DNA from: an uncultured Bacteroidales bacterium
GTDB taxonomy: Bacteria > Bacteroidota > Bacteroidia > Bacteroidales > Muribaculaceae
DNA: 62,662 nt
Direction of reading: 5' to 3'
Assembly (NCBI GenBank): GCA_902787185.1
Contig: CADAFP010000024.1
Span: 1 to 62,662 of the forward strand
Shown: positions 44,788-52,547 of the stretch, in pieces
Position numbering within the stretch: the stretch's first letter is position 1
Layout: every line of letters starts with the position of its first letter
The notes under the pieces: model-generated
Database searches by the model: none
Told to the model about the DNA's origin: nothing
What the model saw: only the letters and a program-made list of their open reading frames with translations
Made by a program: the position numbers and the translations under genes

Positions 44788-45456
44788 ATGAAGACAAAAG
44801 AAGAAATTATCGAATTTTTGAAAAAACCAGAAGTGGAGAGTTTTGGAGAAATCGCTGAAGAATTACTTCATCATCTTGTAATCAAAAAGCAAGAACAGAA
44901 GCTTGATGAGGATATCAAGGAGGTTACTTATAATCTTGCTGAAATAGAGTTCTATTATTATGGTGAGGAACACGAAGACCGGCATACATACATTCGTATG
45001 GCCAATGCCGGAACGTGGTTCTTTCATGGTAGTGGAATGGATCTGGCTTTTCAAACAATAGAAGATAAAGATAAGGAAACGCTTACCTCTTTTGGCGGGA
45101 TTCTGATACGCTCTATCATCAGACATGAGGGGAATGATAAGAACGATAAAACCATCAGTGGCCCTATTCGATGTATGGAAGAACTGATCAACCACAATGC
45201 TGGTGTCCTTGAATGGGATATGGTTGAGCAAAGCGGTAATAGGGATAAAGAAATTGCTACTCCAATAGAACGAACAGGCTTAACCCCCTTTGCTGCAGAA
45301 AAAGCCAATAAAGAAAAGGATTATTCAAAAAGACAATACAAATACTATCTCAAAAATAAACCTTGGCAAAAATCAATTGTACGTTACAAGTACTATCCCA
45401 AACAAGAGCATCTGGCAATAGTAATGAAAGAAGATAAAATAGATTATAAGATTTAA
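44788..45456 (+). CDS. soluble protein of unknown function in the AT-rich island
   Basis: 222 residues from ATG 44788, which has a purine-rich stretch just upstream; ATG 44740 in the same frame adds a Lys-rich leader and is possible. I do not recognise the family. A helical, charged N-terminus (EEIIEFLKKPEVESFGEIAEELLHHL) is followed by a beta-rich core with striking blocks HTYIRMANAGTWFFHGSGMDLAF and TSFGGILIRSIIRH, and a basic C-terminal part (KRQYKYYLKNKPW, SIVRYKYYPKQEHLA). No signal or membrane segment. AT-rich like the neighbouring operon and divergent from it, so it may be part of the same acquired island. Confidence 0.65.
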   Translation: MKTKEEIIEFLKKPEVESFGEIAEELLHHLVIKKQEQKLDEDIKEVTYNLAEIEFYYYGEEHEDRHTYIRMANAGTWFFHGSGMDLAFQTIEDKDKETLTSFGGILIRSIIRHEGNDKNDKTISGPIRCMEELINHNAGVLEWDMVEQSGNRDKEIATPIERTGLTPFAAEKANKEKDYSKRQYKYYLKNKPWQKSIVRYKYYPKQEHLAIVMKEDKIDYKI

Positions 45457-45499
45457 TGGTCAACAAGAGAGGACTCGCCCTCTTCTGCTTAAATTCTGG

Positions 45500-46324
45500 T
45501 CAACCCTGGATGTTCCAGGTGGTGCAGTTTAGGACGCCGCCTTCGGTGACGATGGTTTCACAATGTGGAACTGGGTGGCAGTGGCAGTCGGGGTAGGCCT
45601 CGGCGATTTGGTTAAATGCCGTTTCATCAAATCGGTCGCCTGTCATGGGGATGAATATGTGCTGTCCCACGTGCAGGAAATTGAGGTAGGCCCAACTATT
45701 GGCAGTAAAAGTGCCATAATGGAGTTCTGTGATGTTGAAATGGGGTTTAAGGGTTGCCAGCAGTCTCTTGCGCAGTGCCTTGTCGAAGTCGCAGTAATTG
45801 TTGAGCAGCACGTTGCCTTCGCCCATATACCGCACCATTCCGTCAGCATGTCCGTATTCTTCGTACACATCTTCAGGAATCAGCACTACCTGCGCCTCGA
45901 GCAAACGGGTAAGCGCATCAATGAGTCTTGACTGAGCGACATGAGGATTCTCCCTGAATACTTTGTCTGTCATGATTACCTTGTCTCCACAACTGACAAC
46001 GTTGCCACCATCAACAACCAAATCGGTATCAATCACCGTAATTCCAAGCTCTGAAAGGATGGCAGATGTGTCAGGCTTAAATTCAGGGCTGTCGCACAGA
46101 TAATCGGGACTGTAATTAAACCTTACAAACTTTTTATCACTCACCTGCACGGGCATATAGTCACGCGCCCAGATGTGCAAAGGAGAGTCCGTACCAGGCA
46201 GTAACCCCCACTCTACCTGTTGGTTGTCTAATGCAGAGAAAAGGGACTGGGCAGCATGACAATAAGATGGAGAACTAAGTCCCTTGGCAATAAAGACCTT
46301 GTTTGTATCAAAATTGGTGAGCAT
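45500..46324 (-). CDS. agmatine deiminase family protein (guanidino-group hydrolase)
   Basis: 274 residues. The fold's catalytic elements are visible: WARDYMPV (about residue 52-59), DGGN (about 104), GHADGMVRYMGEG with the catalytic His-Asp pair (about 157-170), and the nucleophile Cys267 in GGVLNCTTWN. Members convert agmatine to N-carbamoylputrescine or act on peptidyl-arginine. It is shorter than typical agmatine deiminases (about 340-370), so the exact substrate is doubtful. No polyamine gene is adjacent. Confidence 0.85.
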   Translation of the reverse strand: MLTNFDTNKVFIAKGLSSPSYCHAAQSLFSALDNQQVEWGLLPGTDSPLHIWARDYMPVQVSDKKFVRFNYSPDYLCDSPEFKPDTSAILSELGITVIDTDLVVDGGNVVSCGDKVIMTDKVFRENPHVAQSRLIDALTRLLEAQVVLIPEDVYEEYGHADGMVRYMGEGNVLLNNYCDFDKALRKRLLATLKPHFNITELHYGTFTANSWAYLNFLHVGQHIFIPMTGDRFDETAFNQIAEAYPDCHCHPVPHCETIVTEGGVLNCTTWNIQG

Positions 46325-46633
46325 AGAATGTATTTGATTAAAGTTATTTCAACATCACGAGCAAAGGTCAAAAAAAGCGAGCAATCGAGCTAAAATCTTT
46401 TGTTAAAACTTACAAAGGTTTCGCAAAGAGTTATTTATAATATTTTTGTGTGTAAGGGATATAAGCCAACAATATTTTATAAATAGAATAAGTTTTATCG
46501 TTTCGGGCGAAATCTAACTATTCTCAGATAGATTTCGCCCGAAATGGGTTGCGTATGTCAAAGGGGTGTCGTGAGGTGAGTTCACAAACTTGAACGGTTC
46601 AATGCGTACAAGCCAAATGACCGAATCAGGGGG
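46325..46633. other. intergenic region with one strong hairpin
   Basis: Nothing coding is seen. The only clear structure is the 16-bp inverted repeat at 46501-46544. Confidence 0.5.
46501..46544. terminator. perfect 16-bp inverted repeat, possible terminator
   Basis: TTTCGGGCGAAATCTA (46501-46516) and its exact complement (46529-46544) with a 12-nt loop. It follows the minus-strand gene ending at 46634, but lacks a T-run in that direction. Confidence 0.45.
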
Positions 46634-46930
46634 TTAGGGTGTTTTGCGTTTGAGTTTGTTTTTTAGGCGTTTGTAGCCCTCGACGCCGAGGATGGTCAGG
46701 CCTCCGTATTGGCAGGTTTTGGCCAGGCCGAAGAGGATAGTCCATAAGATGCCCTTTGCCGAAACGCTGATGGGGAGCAGCATTTGGGCAAAGGACAGTA
46801 TATAGAACGGAATACAGCACAACAACACGATGACACCTGTCCTGAAAGAGAGTGACTGCAGCCAGGACTTCAACCTGCCCCACAGGCGCAAGATGTCGTC
46901 TTTTGGTGAACAGGTTCTCATTCTTGTCAC
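46634..46930 (-). CDS. small two-TM protein (transporter-suffix-like)
   Basis: 98 residues. A basic amphipathic N-terminus (ILRLWGRLKSWLQSL) precedes two membrane helices: FRTGVIVLLCCIPFYILSFAQMLLP and GILWTILFGLAKTCQYGGLTILGVEG, ending in KRLKNKLKRKTP. The pattern (membrane helix, LPIS.A.KG.LWTI.FG.AK..QYGG) recalls small Bacteroidetes proteins annotated as carrying a transporter suffix domain. Function unknown. It lies 30 bp after a flavin reductase gene on the same strand. Confidence 0.65.
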   Translation of the reverse strand: MTRMRTCSPKDDILRLWGRLKSWLQSLSFRTGVIVLLCCIPFYILSFAQMLLPISVSAKGILWTILFGLAKTCQYGGLTILGVEGYKRLKNKLKRKTP

Positions 46931-46960
46931 TTGTGCCAGATTTCCTCTGTGATCATCTAC

Positions 46961-47524
46961 TTACTCTAATTTAGCGCCGTCGGCGAATGCGTGGCCTACC
47001 GTCTTGCCCAACTGGATGTAGGTGTGGTGAATGGGGTCGAAGGTGATGATTTCCATCTTCTCCACATTGGGCTCACCATCGATAGCCAGGTATTTCTCAT
47101 CGCAGAGGACGTTGACGATTTTGGCCACGAGGTTATAGCCTGATGGCGACTCATCAATTTTCTCCTTGATACGGCATTCCAATGTCATCGGGAACTCCGT
47201 AAACATGGGGGCATTCACGTTGGGAGCCTTCACGACAGTCCAGCCTGCCTTTTCCATCTTGTTGGGCGTGTCGCGGCCACTGGTGATGCCCACGTAGTCA
47301 GCCGCCACCATAGTTTGGGCGGTGGCAAAGGCAACAGTCAGGTCACGGTTGTTTTTGAGATTATCGGTCGTGGCGTGAGAGCCAAGCGAAATCATGATTT
47401 CGCCATTATCCCACTGTCCGCCCCATGCCGCATTCATGGCATTGGGCTTGCCATACATGTCATAGGTACCAATAATCAATACGGGTTGTGGAAGAATCCA
47501 GGGTTTAGCTCCAAAACTTTTCAT
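46961..47524 (-). CDS. flavin reductase family protein
   Basis: 187 residues covering the split-barrel FMN-binding domain: VLIIGTYDMYGKPNAMNAAWGGQ at the start, SLGSHATTDNLKNNRDLTVAFAT, YVGITSGRDTPNKMEKAG and a C-terminal FDPIHHTYIQLGKTVGHAF. Members reduce or bind FMN and pass electrons to partner enzymes. It lies between a GPx-nitroreductase gene (28 bp upstream) and the small membrane protein gene, all in one direction, suggesting a redox-related unit. Confidence 0.88.
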   Translation of the reverse strand: MKSFGAKPWILPQPVLIIGTYDMYGKPNAMNAAWGGQWDNGEIMISLGSHATTDNLKNNRDLTVAFATAQTMVAADYVGITSGRDTPNKMEKAGWTVVKAPNVNAPMFTEFPMTLECRIKEKIDESPSGYNLVAKIVNVLCDEKYLAIDGEPNVEKMEIITFDPIHHTYIQLGKTVGHAFADGAKLE

Positions 47525-47552
47525 GTTTTCAAATCTTATTAAGTTAATAATG

Positions 47553-48689
47553 TTAGTTGATATATTTCACTTTTGATGCGTCACGGGGTTTTGCATCGGG
47601 GTATTCGTCGGGATAGCCGATGGCAATGATGTAGTTCAGTTTGTAGCCCTCGGGAATGTCAAGGCGGTCGAGGAAAAACTTGGCATCGGCATTAGCGTTG
47701 AGGAAACGCACGGGACCGGCGAGACAGACGGTGCCGAGTCCCATCGACTGAGCCGCCAGCATCATGTTTTCGCCCAGCAGACCAGCATCGAGCTCGCCAC
47801 CACCCTCTGCCGGGGTGCAGACGCAGATAAGGTTAGGCGCATTGCGGAACATGTTCTTGAAGTCCTTGTCGCGCTTCACCTGCTCGGGATTGTAGCGCTT
47901 ATAGACCTCGGTCACATCGGCAATGAGCTGCGGGTTTTCCACCACGCGCACAATCCACGGCTGACGGTTCATGCCGCTGGGGGCATTGATGCCTGCGCGC
48001 ACAATCACCTCCAGTTTCTCGTGCTCGACGGGTTTGTCGAGATATTTGCGCACCGAGCGGCGCGCCATGATGGTGCTCAAGGTGGGATTCAACTCGATGT
48101 TGATGTCGGCATCGATGTCAGCCATCTTATCCGTTGGCTCGTAACGCTTCACGACGCGTCCGTCACGAGAAACGAGGAACTTGGTGAAGTTCCACTTGAT
48201 GTCGCTCTTCTTGTCGTAGTCGGCATCGCGCTTGCGCAGCATCTCGTCCATGAACTTGCCCGTCTGGTCGTTGAGGTCGAAGCCGCGGAAACCCTGCCGC
48301 GCCTTCAGATAGGTGAACAGCGGCGACTCACCCGCACCGTTCACGTCAATCTTGTCGAACTGCGGGAACTGGATGTTGAAGTTGGCGGTGCAGAACTGGT
48401 GGATTTCCTCGATAGTTCCGGGGGCCTGCTCACCGAACTGGTTGCAGGGGAAGTCGAGGATTTCGAGACCGTCGACATGATATTTCTCGTAGAGTGCCTC
48501 CAACTCATCATACTGGGGAGTGAAGCCGCAGCGGGTGGCGGTGTTCACAATCAGCAGCACCTTGCCCTTGTAGTCGGCCATCGGCACGTCTCGGCCCAAG
48601 TCATCCTTTACCGTGATGTCATAGATACCTTGTGCCGTAACCCCCATTACACTCATCATTGCCATGAGACCAAAAAATAATCTTTTCAT
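47553..48689 (-). CDS. exported glutathione peroxidase-nitroreductase fusion
   Basis: 378 residues. A signal peptide (MKRLFFGLMAMMSVMGVTAQ) precedes a glutathione-peroxidase domain (residues about 22-195): NTATRCGFTPQY with the peroxidatic Cys, LDFPCNQFGEQAPG with Gln and second Cys, and DIKWNFTKFLVSRDG with Trp-Asn. From about residue 205 a nitroreductase domain follows (TIMARRSVRKYLDKPVEHEKLEVIVRAGINAPSGMNRQPW, GENMMLAAQSMGLGTVCLAG). Both active sites look intact. The signal peptide and thioredoxin-like Cys pair suggest a periplasmic peroxide-reducing enzyme; coupling to an FMN oxidoreductase in one chain is unusual. Confidence 0.9.
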   Translation of the reverse strand: MKRLFFGLMAMMSVMGVTAQGIYDITVKDDLGRDVPMADYKGKVLLIVNTATRCGFTPQYDELEALYEKYHVDGLEILDFPCNQFGEQAPGTIEEIHQFCTANFNIQFPQFDKIDVNGAGESPLFTYLKARQGFRGFDLNDQTGKFMDEMLRKRDADYDKKSDIKWNFTKFLVSRDGRVVKRYEPTDKMADIDADINIELNPTLSTIMARRSVRKYLDKPVEHEKLEVIVRAGINAPSGMNRQPWIVRVVENPQLIADVTEVYKRYNPEQVKRDKDFKNMFRNAPNLICVCTPAEGGGELDAGLLGENMMLAAQSMGLGTVCLAGPVRFLNANADAKFFLDRLDIPEGYKLNYIIAIGYPDEYPDAKPRDASKVKYIN

Positions 48690-48694
48690 CTGTG

Positions 48695-48880
48695 TTATTG
48701 ATATTTCTTGAATTGATATTTCTTGCGGAGTTCATCCTTTTGCTCGTCACTCAGGCTGGTAAAATAGCCTTTCCAGCCTGGGCAGAAATTGATGTGCCAC
48801 CGCCAGAAGCGACCCAACAATGAGTTGGGTTTCTGGTCGTAGTGAGCACGGAATTTACAATTTTCACATAGATGTGCCAT
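48695..48880 (-). CDS. 61-residue conserved-looking Cys/Trp-rich protein
   Basis: MAHLCENCKFRAHYDQKP begins with a CxxC pair, then LLGRFWRWHINFCPGWKGYFTSL contains a third Cys, and SDEQKDELRKKYQFKKY is a helical end. Similar small proteins occur widely in Bacteroidales, but I know of no function; metal or Fe-S binding is possible from the Cys residues. It ends 190 bp before the next gene and starts the unit whose next gene is the GPx-nitroreductase fusion (6 bp gap). Confidence 0.7.
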   Translation of the reverse strand: MAHLCENCKFRAHYDQKPNSLLGRFWRWHINFCPGWKGYFTSLSDEQKDELRKKYQFKKYQ

Positions 48881-48922
48881 TGTTTATATTATTTTAAAGC
48901 ATTAATAATTTACGAATTGCTG

Positions 48923-49036
48923 TTAGCCCTCGAGTTTCAGCTGACAGGCAGCCAGGCGTTCGCCCATGCCAGCGGGAATCAGAGTGTAGGCCTGTGAGAC
49001 CAGCCGTGCCGCCGGTTGAGGCAGAAACAGGCCTGA
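48923..49036 (-). pseudogene. possible remnant of a protein C-terminus
   Basis: Between two glutathione-peroxidase genes the minus strand has an open frame reading QPAARLVSQAYTLIPAGMGERLAACQLKLEG before a stop. It has no start codon after the preceding in-frame TAA, and coding-like composition. It may be the tail of a gene lost by deletion. Family not recognised. Confidence 0.3.
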
Positions 49037-49071
49037 TTATCCAACCGCAATTGGGCATGCATGGCTGCAAA

Positions 49072-49617
49072 CTAAGCCAGCATGGCTTCTACATCCTGCT
49101 CAAAGTCCTTGGGCTCGGTAGTGGGAGCATAGCGCTTGACGGTCTCGCCATCCTTCGAAATCAGGAACTTGGTGAAGTTCCACTTGATGTCGCTGTCTTT
49201 CTCCACACTCTTGCTGATGGTCTTAAAGAGTTTGGAGATTCCCTTGGCCTTCAGGCCGTGGTACTCCTCGGTGGGAGCCTGTGCCTTCAGGTACTCAAAA
49301 ATGGGCTCGGCGGCGGGACCATTCACGTCGGTCTTCTTCATAATCTGGAACGTCACGCCATAGTTCAGCTGGCAGAACTCCTCAATCTGTCCGTCGGTGC
49401 CAGGATCCTGCTCCTTGAACTGGTTGCAGGGGAATCCGATGATGACCAGTCCCCGGTCCTTGTACTTCTGGTTCAGTTCCTCCAATCCCGCGAACTGAGG
49501 GGTGAATCCGCACTTGCTCGCTGTGTTCACAATCAGCAGCACCTTGCCCTTAAATTGTGAGAAATCTATCTCTTTACCTCTGCTTGTGAGAGCCTTAAAA
49601 TCATAAATCGATGCCAT
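49072..49617 (-). CDS. glutathione peroxidase (cytoplasmic)
   Basis: 181 residues: NTASKCGFTPQF with the peroxidatic Cys, GFPCNQFKEQDPG with Gln, and DIKWNFTKFLISKDG with Trp-Asn, the complete catalytic set. No signal peptide. The family reduces hydroperoxides, usually with thioredoxin in bacteria. It is paralogous to the peroxidase half of the fusion 380 bp further on. Confidence 0.93.
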   Translation of the reverse strand: MASIYDFKALTSRGKEIDFSQFKGKVLLIVNTASKCGFTPQFAGLEELNQKYKDRGLVIIGFPCNQFKEQDPGTDGQIEEFCQLNYGVTFQIMKKTDVNGPAAEPIFEYLKAQAPTEEYHGLKAKGISKLFKTISKSVEKDSDIKWNFTKFLISKDGETVKRYAPTTEPKDFEQDVEAMLA

Positions 49618-49775
49618 AAAATACTATTATTGTTAAATGTCACTTTAATTGTTTACGTCGCTAAGATACGACAAATAATCTATTTTGCAAGCGATTTTTC
49701 TCGTTTTTATCATTTTTCCCTTATTTTTCCCTTATTTTTCTATTAATTCGGCCCATACATTTCTTGATAGACTAT

Positions 49776-49892
49776 GGATTTGCTCAAATAAATTTGGCAA
49801 ATCGCTCGGCTTGCACTAAATTTCGATAATTTAGGCGGCGCCTCGGATTTCATCAAATAAATTTGCCAAATCGCTCGGCTTGCACTAAATTT
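49776..49892 (+). repeat. tandem duplication containing the murB promoter
   Basis: Two copies of a 48-bp block (49776-49823 and 49845-49892, period 69 bp) match at 45 of 48 bases. Both hold TTTG-N20-TAAATTT; only the right copy ends in G (TAAATTTG), the left in C. The rest of 49618-49775 is AT-rich with no gene. Confidence 0.85.
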
Positions 49893-49893
49893 G
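49862..49893 (+). promoter_or_regulatory. murB: promoter of murB-murA
   Basis: TTTG (49862-49865), 20 bp, TAAATTTG (49886-49893), 21 bp before ATG 49915. The left duplicate (49793-49824) has TAAATTTC and is probably weak. Confidence 0.75.
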
Positions 49894-49914
49894 CGGCCTT
49901 AAATCAATGCTTCA

Positions 49915-50946
49915 ATGAGAGACATGGCTAATTCCATCACAATCAAGCGCGACTACTCACTGCGAGAGCACAACACCTTCGGGTTGGATGTGAAGGCTAA
50001 GCAGTTCATCAATTACAATACAATTGATGAACTCGTTGAGGTGTTAGCGAGCCTCAAGGGCAAGGAACAGCGTATTTTGCACATTGGTGGCGGCAGCAAC
50101 TTGCTCTTCACCCAAGATTTTGAGGGCACTATCCTGCATTCAGGCATCAAGTTTATCGAATATGTTTCTCGCGAAGACCATGAGGTGGTTATCCGTGTGG
50201 GGGCGGGTGTCAAGTGGGATGACTTATGTGCCGAGATGGCCAGATGCAACTATTATGGCTGCGAGAATCTCTCCTACATTCCAGGCGAAGTCGGAGCCTC
50301 GGCCATCCAAAACATCGGCGCCTATGGCGTGGAGGTGGAAAGCATCATACAGCAGGTAGAGACGATAGAAGCCTCGACGGGCAAGCCACGTGTGTTCCAT
50401 CACACTGAGTGTGGATATGGCTACCGAGACAGCATCTTCAAGCATCGCCTGCAGGGACAGTATATCGTGACGGCTGTCGTCTATCGCCTCTCGCCTATTC
50501 CTATTGTTCATCTGGACTATGGCCAGTTGCAACAGTTGCGTTCACATGCTGGGACGCCCACGGCGCAGGAGATCCGTGACGCTGTGATAGCCATTCGCCA
50601 GTCGAAGTTGCCCGAGCCCGACGAACTGGGCAGCGCAGGCAGTTTCTTCAAGAATCCCGTTGTGCCTGCCAAGGTTTTCCGACAAATCGCAACGACCTAC
50701 GGCGACGTACCACATTACGTCATCAGTGAGGATGAGATTAAGATTCCCGCCGCATGGCTCATCGACCAATGCGGATGGAAGGGCAAGAGCCATGGCGGAG
50801 CCGCTGTGTATGAGAAACAGCCCTTGATTCTGGTCAACAAGGACCACGCGACGCCCACCGATATCATCAAACTTGCCACACTCATTGAGCAAAGTGTTTT
50901 GGAGAAGTTCAACATCCATCTTTCTCCTGAAGTCAATTACATCTAA
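49915..50946 (+). CDS. murB: UDP-N-acetylenolpyruvoylglucosamine reductase MurB
   Basis: 343 residues (ATG 49924, MANSITIK, is an alternative start). MurB reduces UDP-GlcNAc-enolpyruvate to UDP-MurNAc in peptidoglycan synthesis. The FAD-binding motif ILHIGGGSNLLF, the GEVGASAIQNIGAYGVE block and the catalytic Ser in GSAGSFFKNP are all present, and the C-terminal Glu in LSPEVNYI. It is of the type I (E. coli-like) length. It is followed 22 bp later by murA, so the first two committed muropeptide steps are encoded together. Confidence 0.96.
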   Translation: MRDMANSITIKRDYSLREHNTFGLDVKAKQFINYNTIDELVEVLASLKGKEQRILHIGGGSNLLFTQDFEGTILHSGIKFIEYVSREDHEVVIRVGAGVKWDDLCAEMARCNYYGCENLSYIPGEVGASAIQNIGAYGVEVESIIQQVETIEASTGKPRVFHHTECGYGYRDSIFKHRLQGQYIVTAVVYRLSPIPIVHLDYGQLQQLRSHAGTPTAQEIRDAVIAIRQSKLPEPDELGSAGSFFKNPVVPAKVFRQIATTYGDVPHYVISEDEIKIPAAWLIDQCGWKGKSHGGAAVYEKQPLILVNKDHATPTDIIKLATLIEQSVLEKFNIHLSPEVNYI

Positions 50947-50968
50947 TACAAACAAAAGAACAAACAGT

Positions 50969-52279
50969 ATGGCATCATTTATCGTCGAAGGGAATCATCC
51001 CCTGCATGGAGAAATCACACCCCAAGGAGCCAAGAATGAAGCGTTACAGGTCATCTCCGCGAGCCTGCTCACGACCGAAGAAGTGGTTATCGAGAACGTC
51101 CCCGATATCGTAGACGTGAATAACCTGATACACATGCTTCAAGACATGGGAGTTGCCGTCAAGCATGAGGGCAACAACACCTATCGGTTTAAGGCCGAGC
51201 ACATCAACACCGAGTTTATCGAGAGCCAAGATTTCATGAACAGATGCGCCAAGTTGCGTGGCTCCGTCCTGCTTATCGGGCCGTTGTTGAGTCGCCTGGG
51301 CAAGATGTACTTTGCCAATCCTGGCGGAGACAAGATTGGTCGCCGCCGCCTTGACACCCACTTCAGGGGCATTGGCAGCCTGGGGGCAGAATTTGCTTTT
51401 GACGCCGAGAAGAAAGCCTATCGGTTTGAGACCAAAGGCCGACTGCAAGGAACCTACATGCTGCTTGACGAGGCATCGGTGACCGGCACTGCCAACATTG
51501 TGATGGCAGCCGTGATGGCACAGGGGACGACAACCATCTATAACGCGGCATGCGAGCCCTATGTGCAGCAACTGTGCCGAATGCTTAACCAGATGGGGGC
51601 ACGCATCACAGGCATCGCCTCCAACCTGCTGACCATCGAGGGCGTGGACCAACTGCACGGCGCGCGTCACCGCATCCTGCCCGACATGATTGAGGTGGGC
51701 AGTTTCATCGGCATGGCCGCCATGACGGGAAGCGAATTGACCATCAAGGACGTCTCGTGGGAGAATCTGGGCATTATCCCCGACAGTTTCCGCCGCCTGG
51801 GCCTGCGTCTCGAGAAGCGCGGAGACGACATGTTCATCCCGCGGCAGGAGCATTATGAGGTGGAACGTTTCATGGACGGGTCCATCCTGACGCTGGCCGA
51901 TGCGATTTGGCCAGGCCTCACCCCCGACCTGTTGAGTGTGCTGCTGGTCGTGGCGACGCAGGCCAACGGCAGCATCCTGATTCATCAAAAGATGTTTGAG
52001 AGCCGCCTCTTCTTTGTGGACAAACTCATTGATATGGGTGCCCAAATCATCCTATGTGACCCTCACCGCGCCGTCGTCATCGGCCATGACCACCACATCA
52101 GGCTGCGTGCCAACCACATGGTCTCGCCCGACATCCGCGCCGGCATCGCCATGCTGATTGCCGCCATGAGTGCCGATGGTGTGAGCCGCATCGACCACAT
52201 CGAACAGATAGACCGAGGCTACACCCGAATAGAGGAACGCCTCAATGCCATCGGCGCCAAGATAACCCGCATCGACTAA
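50969..52279 (+). CDS. murA: UDP-N-acetylglucosamine 1-carboxyvinyltransferase MurA
   Basis: 436 residues from ATG 50969; the frame continues upstream but overlaps murB. MurA transfers enolpyruvate from PEP to UDP-GlcNAc. GEITPQGAKNEALQVISASLLT holds the conserved Lys-Asn, then RLGKMYFANPGGDKIGRRRLDTH, and the late RAGIAMLIAAMSADGVSRI and IDRGYTRIEERL blocks. In the usual loop the enzyme has a Cys near residue 115; here the loop reads YFANPGGDKIG, with Asp in that region. If the Asp stands at the Cys115 position the enzyme would be fosfomycin-resistant, as known for Asp variants in other bacteria. Confidence 0.94.
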   Translation: MASFIVEGNHPLHGEITPQGAKNEALQVISASLLTTEEVVIENVPDIVDVNNLIHMLQDMGVAVKHEGNNTYRFKAEHINTEFIESQDFMNRCAKLRGSVLLIGPLLSRLGKMYFANPGGDKIGRRRLDTHFRGIGSLGAEFAFDAEKKAYRFETKGRLQGTYMLLDEASVTGTANIVMAAVMAQGTTTIYNAACEPYVQQLCRMLNQMGARITGIASNLLTIEGVDQLHGARHRILPDMIEVGSFIGMAAMTGSELTIKDVSWENLGIIPDSFRRLGLRLEKRGDDMFIPRQEHYEVERFMDGSILTLADAIWPGLTPDLLSVLLVVATQANGSILIHQKMFESRLFFVDKLIDMGAQIILCDPHRAVVIGHDHHIRLRANHMVSPDIRAGIAMLIAAMSADGVSRIDHIEQIDRGYTRIEERLNAIGAKITRID

Positions 52280-52322
52280 TCCCGCACGTAGGAGAGTCCA
52301 TACCCATAGATAGGCCTGAAAG

Positions 52323-52466
52323 CGGTGTGTCATAAATCTGACAAGGCAACATAACCGTGCTAACGCACGGGAAATCAAGCAAATTTTAAATTAAAATTAT
52401 AAATATAATTTGCTTTACCCCCCCAACGGACGGTTATGCATATTTTAGTTGATTTATGACACACCG
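52323..52466. repeat. noncoding nested inverted-repeat element D
   Basis: Perfect 16-bp outer arms CGGTGTGTCATAAATC (52323-52338) and complement (52451-52466). Inside, ATAACCGTGCTAACGCACGG includes the perfect hairpin CCGTGC-TAAC-GCACGG followed by GAAATCA; an AT-rich middle and a CGGACGGTTATG block follow. Same plan as elements at 6401, 21055 and 32181. Confidence 0.65.
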
Positions 52467-52475
52467 TCTTCAAGT

Positions 52476-52506
52476 TTTGCGCTTTCAGTTTTTATATGTA
52501 TCTTTG
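52476..52506 (+). promoter_or_regulatory. promoter of the GH109 gene
   Basis: TTTG (52476-52479), 19 bp, TATCTTTG (52499-52506), 41 bp before ATG 52548. Confidence 0.7.
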
Positions 52507-52547
52507 TGCAATAACTATGATGAAATCAATTTTCAATAACCAAAATC

